Source: Myxococcales bacterium
GTDB lineage: Bacteria > Myxococcota_A > Polyangia > Haliangiales > Haliangiaceae
Assembly (NCBI GenBank): GCA_016707895.1
Contig: JADJGV010000001.1
Span: forward strand, 228,501 to 292,500
DNA: 64,000 nucleotides
Reading direction: 5' to 3'
Numbering within the stretch: the first letter of the stretch is position 1; each line of letters begins with the position of its first letter. Below the pieces are notes generated by a model that was not told the origin of the DNA, ran no database searches, and was given only the letters and a program-made list of their open reading frames with translations. Both the position numbers and the translations under genes were made by a program. Positions 17,378-25,531 of this stretch are shown here, in pieces.

Positions 17378-18613
17378 ATGATCCGCGTCCGATCCATCCT
17401 CCTCCCCCTCGTCACCCTGGCCGCGCTCGCCGCGCCCGCCGCCGCGGTCCCCGAGCAGCTCGGCCTCACCGCCCGCGTCGTCGACGCCGGCGCGCCGATC
17501 ACCGGCAACCACGTCGTCACCGTCCGCCTGCACACCGCCGCCAGCGGCGGCGCCGCGGTGTGGACCGAGAACCAGAACGTCGCCGCGACCGACGGCCTCG
17601 TCTACCTCACGCTCGGCGCGCAGACGCCGCTCACCGACGCGATCATCGACGGCGGCCCGCTGTGGGTCGAGCTGCAGGTCGACAGCACCGTGCTGGCCCC
17701 CCGGCTGGCGGTGACCAGCGCCGCCTACGCGATCCGCGCCGGCGTGGCCGAGGACAGCGAGCTGCTCGGCGGTCAGCCCGCCACCGCCTTCGCCGCGGCC
17801 AGCCACGCCCACGCCGGCCAGTACCTGCCGCTCGGCACCGCGCTCGCGTGCGCCGGCACCGACAAGGTCGCGAGCATCAACCCCACGACCGGCTCGGTCA
17901 CCTGCGCGCCCGACAGCGGCGGCGCGTCGTACTCGGCGGGGCCCGGCCTCACCCAGGCCGGCACGGTGTTCAGCGTCGCGTTCGCCGGCTCGGGCGTCGG
18001 CGCCACCGCCGCCCGCAGCGATCACGCCCACGCCGGCACGTACATGCCGGTCGGGACCACGCTGGCCTGCCCGGCGGGGCAGTTCGAGACCGCCGACCTC
18101 GCGTCCGGCAACGTGCAATGCGCCGCCGAGGTCGGCGACATCGCCAGCGTCACCGCCGGCGCCGGGCTCACCGGCGGGACGACCAGCGGCGACGCCACCC
18201 TGGCGGTCGCGTTCGCCGGCACCGGCGGCGCCGCCACCGCCGCGCGCTCGGATCACGGCCACGGCGTCACGTCCTGCCCGAGCAGCTACGCCGCGTTCAC
18301 CCGCACCGCCAACGGCGTCAGCACCGTGATCTGCCTGCGGGCGTTGTTCGGCGCCGCCGACTGGAACGCCGCATCGCGCAGCTGCCTGACCGACGCCGCC
18401 GCGCAGCTGTGCTCGTACCAGCAGATCATCCAGGTGCGCGGGCTCGCGCCGGCGTTCGGGCTGCAGAACGCGTTCTGGCTGGCCGACCGCATGGGCGACA
18501 ACACCGCCTACGTCACCAACACCACCGGCCCCAGCGACGACTTCGACTCGGTCGGCACCGTCACCGACACCAAGGCCGGCTACTACTGCTGCCTCGAGCG
18601 CCGCTGGTGGTGA
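17378..18613 (+). CDS. Secreted protein with tail-collar-like repeats and Cys-rich C-terminal domain
   Basis: 411 residues. A signal peptide (LLPLVTLAALAAPAAA) is followed by a domain with VVTVRLHTAASGG and WVELQVDS. Two repeats then read SHAHAGQYLPLGTAL and SDHAHAGTYMPVGTTL, with a third partial SDHGHG. Such D-H-x-H-A-G motifs occur in phage tail-collar and trimeric fibre proteins and in secreted proteins of myxobacteria. The last 120 residues hold seven Cys (CPSS, ICLRA, SCLTD, LCSYQ, YYCCLE) and resemble a disulfide-bonded lectin-like domain. AGGAG lies 7 bases before the ATG. The stop abuts the convergent histidine kinase gene with no gap. A cell-surface binding role is inferred. Confidence 0.72.
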   Translation: MIRVRSILLPLVTLAALAAPAAAVPEQLGLTARVVDAGAPITGNHVVTVRLHTAASGGAAVWTENQNVAATDGLVYLTLGAQTPLTDAIIDGGPLWVELQVDSTVLAPRLAVTSAAYAIRAGVAEDSELLGGQPATAFAAASHAHAGQYLPLGTALACAGTDKVASINPTTGSVTCAPDSGGASYSAGPGLTQAGTVFSVAFAGSGVGATAARSDHAHAGTYMPVGTTLACPAGQFETADLASGNVQCAAEVGDIASVTAGAGLTGGTTSGDATLAVAFAGTGGAATAARSDHGHGVTSCPSSYAAFTRTANGVSTVICLRALFGAADWNAASRSCLTDAAAQLCSYQQIIQVRGLAPAFGLQNAFWLADRMGDNTAYVTNTTGPSDDFDSVGTVTDTKAGYYCCLERRWW

Positions 18614-19672
18614 TCACCCCGGCGCGGCCGGCGGCGGGCCGCGCGTCGCCGCGACCAGCGGCAGCCGCACCACCACCCCGAGCCCACCCAGGCGGCTGCG
18701 CGCGAAGCTGATCACGCCGCCGTGGCGCGCGACGATCGCGCGCACGATCGACAGCCCCAGGCCGTGGCCACCGCTGGCCCGATCGCGGGCGCGCTCGACG
18801 CGCAGCAGCCGCCGCCCCAGCTCGGCCAGGCGGTCCTCGGGCACGCCGGGGCCGGCGTCGTCGACCGTCAGCGTCAGGTGATCGCCGTCGCGCCGCGCCG
18901 CGACCTCGACGGCGGCGCCGCCCGCGTGGCGCGCCGCGTTGGTCACCAGGTTGGCGACGATCTGCTCGACGCGCGCCGGGTCGACCTCGGCGGTCAGCGC
19001 CGGCGCGGTCACCCGGACCGCCGCCAGCGCGGGCCCGCCCACCCGCAGGCCGTCGACCGCCGCCGTCACCAGCGCGCCCACGTCGCACGCCTCGAACTCC
19101 AGGCGCAGCGCCGGATCCTCCAGGGTCGCCAGCTCGCGCACGTCGCCGATCAGCCGCTCGAGGCGCGCGCACTCGCGATCGAGCAGCGCCAGCAGCCGCG
19201 CCTGATCGCCGGCGCCGCTCTGCACCGCCGCCGCGATGCCCATCAGCGTCGTCGTCGGCGTGGCCAGCTCGTGGGCGAGATCGGCGAACAGGCGCCGGCG
19301 CTCGCGATCGGCGCCGCGCACCTCGGCCAGCGTGCGCTCGAGCGCCTCGGCCATCGCGCGGAAGCCCTCGCGCAGCCCGAGGAAGTCGCGGCCGGCGGTG
19401 GCCGACGGCAGCTCCGCCGAGAAGTCGCCCGCCGCCAGCCGCTGGTACGCGGCGATCACCGGCGCGGTCAGCCGCCCGACCAGGAACCGGGTGATGGCGT
19501 AGACGACGGCCACCGGCACCGCGAGGATCGCCGCCAGCGCGGCGACCACGCGGCCGTCGTCGCCGACCCCGGTGAGCGCCGCGATCGCCAGCCCGACCGC
19601 CAGCTGGACCAGCGCCGCCAGCAGCGTGACCTTCACCGGCAGCGACCACCGCCCCCCGCGCGGCGCGGTCAC
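18614..19672 (-). CDS. Sensor histidine kinase
   Basis: 352 residues. Two hydrophobic segments near the N-terminus (VTLLAALVQLAVGLAIAAL and VVAALAAILAVPVAVVYAI) flank a short periplasmic loop. A HAMP-like linker follows, then the H-box DLAHELATP with the phosphoacceptor His, the N-box NLVTNAARHAGG, and ATP-lid motifs DDAGPGVP and GHGLGLSIV. The F-box is weak (GRRLLRVERARD). The GTG start overlaps the stop of the response regulator gene (GTGA), so the pair is translationally coupled. The sensed signal is unknown; the small loop suggests membrane or envelope sensing. Confidence 0.92.
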   Translation of the reverse strand: MTAPRGGRWSLPVKVTLLAALVQLAVGLAIAALTGVGDDGRVVAALAAILAVPVAVVYAITRFLVGRLTAPVIAAYQRLAAGDFSAELPSATAGRDFLGLREGFRAMAEALERTLAEVRGADRERRRLFADLAHELATPTTTLMGIAAAVQSGAGDQARLLALLDRECARLERLIGDVRELATLEDPALRLEFEACDVGALVTAAVDGLRVGGPALAAVRVTAPALTAEVDPARVEQIVANLVTNAARHAGGAAVEVAARRDGDHLTLTVDDAGPGVPEDRLAELGRRLLRVERARDRASGGHGLGLSIVRAIVARHGGVISFARSRLGGLGVVVRLPLVAATRGPPPAAPG

Positions 19673-20349
19673 GCCTCGCTCAGCCGGTAGCCGGCGCCGT
19701 GCACCGCGCGGATCGGCGCTGGGGTCAGGCCGGCGGCCTCGAGCTTGCGGCGCAGCCGGGTGACGTGGCAGTCGACGTTGCGCGCGTAGCCGTCGTTGCT
19801 GGTGCCGAACACGTCCTGCAGCAGCTGCCGCCGCGACAGCACCACGCCGGGCTGCCGGACGAACTGCACCAGCAGGGCGAACTCGGTCGGCGTCAGCGCG
19901 AGCGTCACGTCCCCGACCACCGCGCGGTGCGCGGCGGCGTCGACGGCGATCGCCTGCCAGCGGGCCACCGTCGCGCCGCGGCCGCCGAGCCGACGGGCCA
20001 GCGCCGCCAGCCGCGCCACCAGCACGCTCGGCGCGAACGGCTTGACCACGTAGTCGTCGGCGCCCGCGTCGAAGCCGACCACCAGGTCGGCGTCGGTGCC
20101 GCGCGCGGTGACCATGACGACGCCGGGGCTCGGCTGGTAGCGCGCTCGCAGCTCGCGGCACACCTCGACCCCGTCCTTGCCGGGCAGGTTCAGATCCAGC
20201 ACGACCAGCTCGGGGCATCGCCGCGCGCACGCGGCCAGCGCCTGTTCGCCGTCGCCGACCGCCTCGACCTGGTAGCCTGCGGCCGCCAGGTGCACCGCCG
20301 TCACCTCGGCGAGCGCCGCGTCGTCCTCGACGAGGAGCAGCCGATCCAT
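19669..20349 (-). CDS. OmpR-family response regulator
   Basis: 226 residues. The receiver domain has acidic residues in LLVEDDAAL, the phosphoacceptor Asp in VVLDLNLPGKDG, Thr in VMVTARG, and Lys in YVVKPF. The C-terminal winged helix reads LTPTEFALLVQFVRQPG and NVDCHVTRLRRKLE with GAGYRL. It is a transcription factor controlled by the kinase encoded directly downstream. The gene begins 8 bases after the stop of a lipoprotein gene, giving an operon of lipoprotein, regulator and kinase. Targets are unknown; the lipoprotein could be sensor accessory or target. Confidence 0.92.
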   Translation of the reverse strand: MDRLLLVEDDAALAEVTAVHLAAAGYQVEAVGDGEQALAACARRCPELVVLDLNLPGKDGVEVCRELRARYQPSPGVVMVTARGTDADLVVGFDAGADDYVVKPFAPSVLVARLAALARRLGGRGATVARWQAIAVDAAAHRAVVGDVTLALTPTEFALLVQFVRQPGVVLSRRQLLQDVFGTSNDGYARNVDCHVTRLRRKLEAAGLTPAPIRAVHGAGYRLSEA

Positions 20350-20356
20350 GCGCGCG

Positions 20357-20983
20357 TCACGGGCAGCCGGGCGCCGGGCGCCCGTGGCCCAGCTCGACCA
20401 GCGTGTGGAACCGGTTCCGCATCGACGCCGTCATGTCGCTGGTGGCCCCGCGCACCGCGGCGAGGTGCTCGATGAACTCGACCTCGGTGGCGCCGGCCTC
20501 GGCCGCGCGCATCATGATCGAGCCCTCGATCAGCGTGATGAAGTCCGAGCCGAACACCTTCTGGTAGCGGATGATCGCCAGCGCGGGCGCCTCGGGCGTG
20601 CCGGTGATCGTGCCGAAGCGCCACAGCTCGTCCCACGCCACCGTGATGATCTCGTCGACCTCGTAGTGGAACTTCCAGCCGTACTCGTACTGCGGCTCCA
20701 CCCCGACCATCGCGCTGTGGCGCGTGGTCGCGCAGCTGTACATGTGCTCGGGATCCTTGGCCGCCGCCCACACCGCCCCAGGCGGCGCGAGGATCAGCCC
20801 GCGGCCGTGGACCACCTTGGGATCGCCGTCGGTGGCCACCGTCAAGAGCTCCTCGACCCCGGCCCCGGCCTGGGGCACCGGCGCGGTGTTGTCCTCGAGC
20901 GGCTCGAGCCCGTCGGGGAACACCGTCGTGATGTCGTCCTGGCAGGCGGCCAGCACGAGCACCATCGCCAGGGCGTGACGCAT
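20357..20983 (-). CDS. Predicted lipoprotein, possibly SRPBCC fold
   Basis: 208 residues from the ATG with GGAGG seven bases upstream. MRHALAMVLVLAACQDD is a lipoprotein signal. The rest contains APPGAVWAAAKDPEHM near the mature N-terminus and EFIEHLAAVRGATSDMTAS with a final amphipathic helix, a pattern reminiscent of SRPBCC/START domains. That assignment is tentative. It precedes the two-component pair by seven bases, so it may sense or bind a ligand for the kinase. A longer reading to an upstream ATG at 21061 lacks a signal peptide at the right place and is less likely. Confidence 0.7.
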   Translation of the reverse strand: MRHALAMVLVLAACQDDITTVFPDGLEPLEDNTAPVPQAGAGVEELLTVATDGDPKVVHGRGLILAPPGAVWAAAKDPEHMYSCATTRHSAMVGVEPQYEYGWKFHYEVDEIITVAWDELWRFGTITGTPEAPALAIIRYQKVFGSDFITLIEGSIMMRAAEAGATEVEFIEHLAAVRGATSDMTASMRNRFHTLVELGHGRPAPGCP

Positions 20984-21152
20984 CGCCTCCACTATCGCGC
21001 CCCGGCGGCGGATAGGCAAGTTCGGGGTCCGACCAGCCGCCGCGGGACGGACTGTTGCCACATTCCACGCAATCGGTCACGGCGCGCGGCCGTTCGTGAG
21101 GTGACCGCGAGAGCTACCGCGGACGCACGACCGGTGCGACACTAGCGCTGGC

Positions 21153-23039
21153 ATGCGCGAACCGCGCCGCGATGAAGCGACCGAGACCTTCGGTTCCTAC
21201 GTGCTCTTCGAGTGCCTGGGACGAGGCGGCATGGCGACGGTGCACCGCGCGAAGCAGACCGGCATCGAGGGCTTCGAGCGCCCGGTGGCGCTCAAGCGGA
21301 TGCTGCCGTGGCTCACCAGCGATCCCGAGTTCGTGAAGTCGTTCGTGCGCGAGGCCCGGCTGGCGGCGCAGCTGCGCCACACCAACATCGCGCAGACCTA
21401 CGACCTGGGTAAGGTCGACGGCGTCTACTTCATCGCGATGGAGATGATCGCCGGGCGCGACCTGCGCGAGATCCTCCGCCAGGCCCACAACACCGTCGGG
21501 CCGGTGCCGGTGCCGATCGCGATCCACGTGCTGTTCCAGATGTGCGACGCGCTCGACTACGCGCACAACTTCCGCGACGAGCAGGGCCGCGCGCTGGGCC
21601 TGGTCCACCGCGACATCTCGCCGGCCAACGTGATCGTCGGCGAGGACGGCTGCGCCAAGCTGGTCGACTTCGGCGTCGCCAAGGGCTCGACCGCGACCCT
21701 GGCGACGATGAGCGGCATGCTCAAGGGCAAGTTCGCGTACATGGCGCCCGAGATGCTGCAGGGCCAGGTCGACGCGCGCTGCGATCTGTTCGCGGTCGGC
21801 GTCGTGGCGTGGGAGCTGCTCACCGCCAAGCCGCTGTTCGCCGGCGGCGACGACATGGAGATCCTGCAGCGGGTCACGACCTGGGATCCGCCGCCGCCGT
21901 CGTCGATCAACCCGATGGTGCCGCGCGAGCTCGACGCCTGGGTGCAGATGGCGCTCAACAAGAACGCCGCGCGCCGGTTCCAGTCGGCCGCGCAGATGCG
22001 CGCCGGCCTCGAGCTGGTGGCGCGGGTGCCGTCGATGCGCGCGACCGGGCCCGACGTCGCCGCGTGGGTCGCCTGGGCGTTCCAGCAGAAGAAGGGCCAC
22101 GTCGCGCCGGCGCCGGCCCCGATCGCCGCCGGGCCGCCCGCGCCCGCCAGCCGCGGTGACAGCGTGGTCGTCACCGTCGAGCGGCCGCTGGCGCGCGGCG
22201 CGTCCGACAGCCGGCCCCCGACGGTCCGCGCCACGCCGCAGGCCGTGGGCCTGCCGCCGATGCCGCCGGGCCTGGGCGCCGCCCAGACGCTGCTGGTCGA
22301 CGACGCCGCGGTGCTGGCCTCGGCGCCCGCGCCGGCCGCCGGCGATCGCAAGACCACCGCGATGTTCGGCTCGGGCCTGCCGCCGCGGCAGTCGAGCCCG
22401 AACCTCGCCGCGGTGCCGACGCCCGCGCCCCAGGTCCCCAGCGGCCCGGTGTCGACGCCGATGCCGCCGCAGCCCTCGAGCGCGGTGGCGATCCCGGCGT
22501 CGGCGATGGAGCGCACGCGCTCGCCCAGCGTGCCGCCGCCCGCGGGCGGCCCCCACGCCACGATGATCGGCGCGGTCGTGCCGATCCCGGTGGCGTCGCC
22601 GTCGGGGCGCTTCTCCGCCACCGCGCCGCCGCCGGCGATCGGTCCCTCGACGGTGCCGCCCCCCATGGTCACCCCGCGCGCGATGCCGGCGCAGCCGATG
22701 CACACGCCGCAGGCGGTGCCGGTGCCGAACTACACGCCGCAGGCCTACCCGGTCCAGCCCACGCCGCAGGCCATCGCCGCGCAGCCCGGCGCGCAGGCCC
22801 AGGCCCGCACGGTCAACTTCGACGGACCGGCCTGGTCCGCCGGCCCCGCGCCCCAGGCAGCCCCTGAGTACCAGCAGGCGGCCGCGACCTTCGCCCGCGG
22901 CACCGCCGAGCCCGGCGCCGCGCCGGCGCCCGCGCCGCTGCCCCGCCCGCCCAGCGGCCACGGCGCGCTGATCGCCGTGCTGGTGCTGGGCGCCGCCGCG
23001 GCGGTCGGCGGCTTCTTCCTGGTGCAACACTTCCTGTAG
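21153..23039 (+). CDS. Ser/Thr protein kinase with Pro-rich region and C-terminal membrane anchor
   Basis: 628 residues. The kinase domain (about 13-285) has the P-loop GRGGMATVHRA, VALKRM with the ATP-binding Lys, the catalytic loop VHRDISPANVI, DFGVAKG and an APE motif, all complete. A 300-residue Ala/Pro-rich linker follows with short repeats such as TPQAVPVP and TPQAYPVQP. A final transmembrane helix ALIAVLVLGAAAAVGGFFLV ends five residues before the stop, so almost nothing is outside. The kinase therefore faces the cytoplasm. This is the common Myxococcota Pkn architecture. Partners are unknown. SlyX follows after 9 bases. Confidence 0.92.
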   Translation: MREPRRDEATETFGSYVLFECLGRGGMATVHRAKQTGIEGFERPVALKRMLPWLTSDPEFVKSFVREARLAAQLRHTNIAQTYDLGKVDGVYFIAMEMIAGRDLREILRQAHNTVGPVPVPIAIHVLFQMCDALDYAHNFRDEQGRALGLVHRDISPANVIVGEDGCAKLVDFGVAKGSTATLATMSGMLKGKFAYMAPEMLQGQVDARCDLFAVGVVAWELLTAKPLFAGGDDMEILQRVTTWDPPPPSSINPMVPRELDAWVQMALNKNAARRFQSAAQMRAGLELVARVPSMRATGPDVAAWVAWAFQQKKGHVAPAPAPIAAGPPAPASRGDSVVVTVERPLARGASDSRPPTVRATPQAVGLPPMPPGLGAAQTLLVDDAAVLASAPAPAAGDRKTTAMFGSGLPPRQSSPNLAAVPTPAPQVPSGPVSTPMPPQPSSAVAIPASAMERTRSPSVPPPAGGPHATMIGAVVPIPVASPSGRFSATAPPPAIGPSTVPPPMVTPRAMPAQPMHTPQAVPVPNYTPQAYPVQPTPQAIAAQPGAQAQARTVNFDGPAWSAGPAPQAAPEYQQAAATFARGTAEPGAAPAPAPLPRPPSGHGALIAVLVLGAAAAVGGFFLVQHFL

Positions 23040-23042
23040 GCT
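23037..23042 (+). promoter_or_regulatory. -10 hexamer TAGGCT, leaderless-type
   Basis: TAGGCT overlaps the TAG stop of the kinase gene and lies 6 bases before the slyX-like ATG at 23049. Confidence 0.35.
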
Positions 23043-23048
23043 GCGCCC

Positions 23049-23252
23049 ATGCACGAGTCGCTCGCCGACGCGGTCATCGAGCTCGAGATCCGCATCGCCT
23101 ACCAGGACCGCACCATCGCGGCGCTCGACGAGATCGTCCGCCAGCTGCACGCGCGGGTCGACACCCTCGAGGCCGCGCTGCGCGAGCTGCAGCAGTCGAG
23201 CGCAGCCGCCGCGCCGATCGGCCCCGCCAACGAGCCGCCCCCGCATTACTGA
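23049..23252 (+). CDS. slyX: SlyX-like protein
   Basis: 67 residues, the usual size. An N-terminal coiled coil (DAVIELEIRIAYQDRTIAAL, continuing to about residue 50) and the terminal PPPHY match SlyX, a small family of unknown function first noted in E. coli. It lies 9 bases after the kinase stop. No enzyme motif is present. Confidence 0.85.
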   Translation: MHESLADAVIELEIRIAYQDRTIAALDEIVRQLHARVDTLEAALRELQQSSAAAAPIGPANEPPPHY

Positions 23253-23295
23253 CCCCCGTCCCGATCCGCGAGCCACGAAGCCCCACCGCACCACC

Positions 23296-23802
23296 ATGAA
23301 GAAGCGCATCGCCCTCATCTCCACCGGCGGCACGATCGAGAAGACCTACGACGAGCTGTCGGGGTTGCTGCACAACCAGGTCTCGGTGCTCGACATCATG
23401 CTGGCCTCGCTCGAGCTGCGCGGGGTCGAGGTCCGCCGGGTCCAGCTGATGAACAAGGACAGCCTCGAGATGACGGCCGAGGACCACGCGCTGATCGCCG
23501 AGACCGCCGAGAGCATGGCCCGGGCCAGCGACGGCGTGGTCGTCGTCCACGGCACCGACCGCCTGCAACACTCGGGCGAGGCGCTGGTCGCGATGTTCGG
23601 CACGCCGCGCACGCCGGTGGTCTTCACCGGGGCGATGCGCCCGTACCAGCTGCGCTCGACCGACGCGCTGCAGAACCTCACCGAGGCGCTGCTCGCGGTG
23701 CAGCTGCTGCCGCCCGGGGTCTACGTCGCGATGCACAACCAGGTGCTGGCGTTCCCCGGCGTGGTCAAGGATCGCCAGGCCGGCACCTTCACCAAGGCCT
23801 GA
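23296..23802 (+). CDS. Single-domain asparaginase-like protein
   Basis: 168 residues. ALISTGGTIEKTYD holds the first catalytic Thr region of L-asparaginases and VVVHGTDRL the second Thr/Asp pair, with VVFTGAMRPY following. Full asparaginases are about 330 residues with a second domain that completes the dimer interface; here only the N-terminal domain exists and the stop is followed by unrelated sequence. It belongs to a known group of short asparaginase-domain proteins whose activity is unclear. It may hydrolyse asparagine or a related amide, or may bind it only. No strong ribosome site is visible. Confidence 0.8.
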   Translation: MKKRIALISTGGTIEKTYDELSGLLHNQVSVLDIMLASLELRGVEVRRVQLMNKDSLEMTAEDHALIAETAESMARASDGVVVVHGTDRLQHSGEALVAMFGTPRTPVVFTGAMRPYQLRSTDALQNLTEALLAVQLLPPGVYVAMHNQVLAFPGVVKDRQAGTFTKA

Positions 23803-23815
23803 CCGCCGGCGATCG

Positions 23816-23836
23816 CTGATAGCTCCCGGTTATCAG
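23816..23836. promoter_or_regulatory. Inverted repeat upstream of dps
   Basis: CTGATA, nine bases, TATCAG, with an additional inner C/G pair. It sits between the asparaginase-like stop and the dps promoter, 43 bases before its -10 hexamer. It could be an operator for a regulator of iron or oxidative stress, but a chance palindrome is not excluded. Confidence 0.35.
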
Positions 23837-23878
23837 GCCGAGCACGACCCGCCGGTTTCGCCGGCGCGGCCGCGCCGC

Positions 23879-23884
23879 TAGCTT
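23879..23884 (+). promoter_or_regulatory. -10 hexamer TAGCTT, leaderless-type
   Basis: TAGCTT ends 6 bases before the ATG at 23891 and directly abuts a GTG at 23885. It favours the ATG as the dps start. Confidence 0.4.
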
Positions 23885-23890
23885 GTGGTC

Positions 23891-24364
23891 ATGCGCACCA
23901 CCCGGAACGATCTCGTCGCGACCGCCCGCACCACCGTCATCGCCGCGCTGGCCCCGGCGCTGGCCACCGCCATCGACCTCGCGCTGGCCGCCAAGCAGGC
24001 CCACTGGAACGTCCGCGGCCGGCAGTTCGCGCCGCTGCACGCCCTGTTCGACCAGGTCGCGGCCGCCGCCGGCGCCTGGGCCGACGAGCTGGCCGAGCGG
24101 ATCGTCCAGCTAGGCGGCGTCGCCGACGGCACGCTGGCCGCGGTCGCCGCGCACACCGCGCTGGCGCCCTACCCCGCCGGCGCCACCGCCGGCGACGATC
24201 TCGTCGCGGCGATCGCCGAGCGCCTGGCCGGGTTCGGCGCGCTGACCCGCGCCGCGATCGCCGCCACCGGCGAGGCCGGCGACGCGGTGACCTCGGATCT
24301 GTGCACCGAGCTGACCGCCGGCGCCGACAAGCAGCTGTGGATGGTCGAGGTCCACCTGTCATGA
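23891..24364 (+). CDS. dps: Dps-family ferritin-like protein
   Basis: 157 residues. AKQAHWNVRGRQFAPLHALFDQ is the ferroxidase signature of Dps proteins, with His and Asp ligands at the dimer interface and a partner Glu in WADELAERI. Dps dodecamers store iron and protect DNA against peroxide. The N-terminus is short and has few basic residues, so DNA binding may be weak. The ATG is chosen over a GTG six bases upstream because of the spacing from the TAGCTT hexamer. A palindrome at 23816-23836 may regulate it. Confidence 0.9.
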   Translation: MRTTRNDLVATARTTVIAALAPALATAIDLALAAKQAHWNVRGRQFAPLHALFDQVAAAAGAWADELAERIVQLGGVADGTLAAVAAHTALAPYPAGATAGDDLVAAIAERLAGFGALTRAAIAATGEAGDAVTSDLCTELTAGADKQLWMVEVHLS

Positions 24365-24411
24365 CCGGGCTGTCGTGACGATGCGCGGCCCGGCGTGATA
24401 TCTCCGGGACC

Positions 24412-25362
24412 ATGAGCGATCCATCGATCCCGGTCGTCGACGTACGCGACTGGTTTGGCGACGACGAGGCCCGCGCCCGCTTCGTGCGCGGCGTCGGCGA
24501 GTCGCTGGCGGACATCGGCTTCTTCGCGCTGGCCAACCACGGCATCTCGCCCGAGGACACCCAGCGCGCCTACGCCACCGCGCGCGAGTTCTTCGCGCTG
24601 CCGCCGGCCACGAAGGCCGCGTACCACCGCGCCGGCGCCAAGGGCCAGCGCGGCTACACCGGGTTCGGCACCGAGCACGCCAAGGACGCCCAGGCCGCCG
24701 ACCTCAAGGAGTTCTGGCAGGTCGGCCGGGTCGACGTCCCCGACGGCCACGAGGTCCACCAGCCGTTCGGGCCCAACCTGTGGCCCGACGCCGACGTGCC
24801 GGCGTTCCGTCCGGTCATGTCGGAGCTGTACCGCGGCCTCGATCGCCTGGGCGCGATGTGCCTCGAGGCCGCCGCGCTGTACCTCGGCGAGCCCGCCGAC
24901 ACCTTCGCGGCGATGGCCACCGACAGCGACACGATCGTCCGGGTGATCTACTACCCGCCGACGGTCGGCGCGCCGGTGGGCGCGGTGCGCTCGGCCGCCC
25001 ACGAGGACATCAACCTGATCACGCTCTTGTCGGGCGCCACCGCCGACGGCCTCGAGCTGCTGCGCCGCGACGGCACCTGGATGCCGGTCCACGTGTCGTT
25101 CGATCACATCGTCGTCGACTCCGGCGACATGCTGCAGAACCTCACCAACGGCCTGTACAAGTCGACCACCCACCGGGTCGTCAACCCGGCCGACGCGTCG
25201 AGCGATCGCTACTCGATGCCGTGCTTCATCCACCCGCGCAAGTCGGTCGACCTCACGCCGATGCCGTCGGCGGTGGCCCGCACCGGCGGCGTCGCGCGCT
25301 ACCCGAGCCTCGACGCCGGCAGCTACCTCATCCAGCGCCTCAAGGAGATCGGGCTGGGATGA
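24412..25362 (+). CDS. Isopenicillin-N-synthase-like 2-oxoglutarate/Fe(II) oxygenase
   Basis: 316 residues. The N-terminus IPVVDVRDWFGDD and GFFALANHGIS is the DIOX_N domain. The iron site is His and Asp in AHEDINLITLL and His in STTHRVVN, and the Arg in RYSMPCFIHP binds 2-oxoglutarate. Members include gibberellin oxidases, ethylene-forming enzyme and many bacterial enzymes acting on amino acids or small metabolites. No biosynthetic neighbours are present, so the substrate cannot be inferred. It is followed by a two-hairpin repeat that probably ends the transcript. Confidence 0.9.
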   Translation: MSDPSIPVVDVRDWFGDDEARARFVRGVGESLADIGFFALANHGISPEDTQRAYATAREFFALPPATKAAYHRAGAKGQRGYTGFGTEHAKDAQAADLKEFWQVGRVDVPDGHEVHQPFGPNLWPDADVPAFRPVMSELYRGLDRLGAMCLEAAALYLGEPADTFAAMATDSDTIVRVIYYPPTVGAPVGAVRSAAHEDINLITLLSGATADGLELLRRDGTWMPVHVSFDHIVVDSGDMLQNLTNGLYKSTTHRVVNPADASSDRYSMPCFIHPRKSVDLTPMPSAVARTGGVARYPSLDAGSYLIQRLKEIGLG

Positions 25363-25373
25363 CTGGACTCCTT

Positions 25374-25443
25374 GGAAGGGCTTTCGCAAAGCCCCTTCCC
25401 CGTCGGGGGCATGCCCCGACGGCGCCCCAACCCGAAACGCGAG
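25374..25443 (+). repeat. Two-hairpin intergenic repeat, copy 2
   Basis: Hairpin A is GGAAGGGCTTT / AAAGCCCCTTCC with a CGC loop (25374-25399). Hairpin B is CCGTCGGGG / CCCCGACGG with a GCATG loop (25400-25422). A CAACCCGAAACGCGAG tail follows. It starts 11 bases after the oxygenase stop, in sense orientation. Confidence 0.7.
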
Positions 25444-25519
25444 AGCCCTCTGCGCGGATGGGCATCGCGATCGACCGTGGACGATCGTCGCAGCCGGCGA
25501 TGAACCGACCCAGGGGTGC

Positions 25520-25525
25520 TAGGTT
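25520..25525 (+). promoter_or_regulatory. -10 hexamer TAGGTT, leaderless-type
   Basis: TAGGTT with 6 bases to the ATG at 25532. No Shine-Dalgarno sequence and no good -35 box. Confidence 0.4.
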
Positions 25526-25531
25526 CGCCCC

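Noticed and set aside
17378..18613. Prophage tail-fibre region
   Set aside because: Only the collar-like repeats suggest phage; there is a signal peptide and no capsid, tail, integrase or lysis genes around.
21153..23802. Single operon of kinase, SlyX and asparaginase
   Set aside because: slyX has its own -10-like hexamer and the 43-base gap before the asparaginase gene lacks coupling, so common control is not supported beyond closeness.
23885..23890. GTG start for dps
   Set aside because: It abuts the TAGCTT hexamer with no room for a transcript start, while the ATG six bases later has the common spacing.
24412..25362. Core enzyme of a beta-lactam or other biosynthetic cluster
   Set aside because: The 2OG oxygenase stands alone between Dps and a BNR protein. 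No synthetase, PKS, transporter or tailoring genes are nearby.
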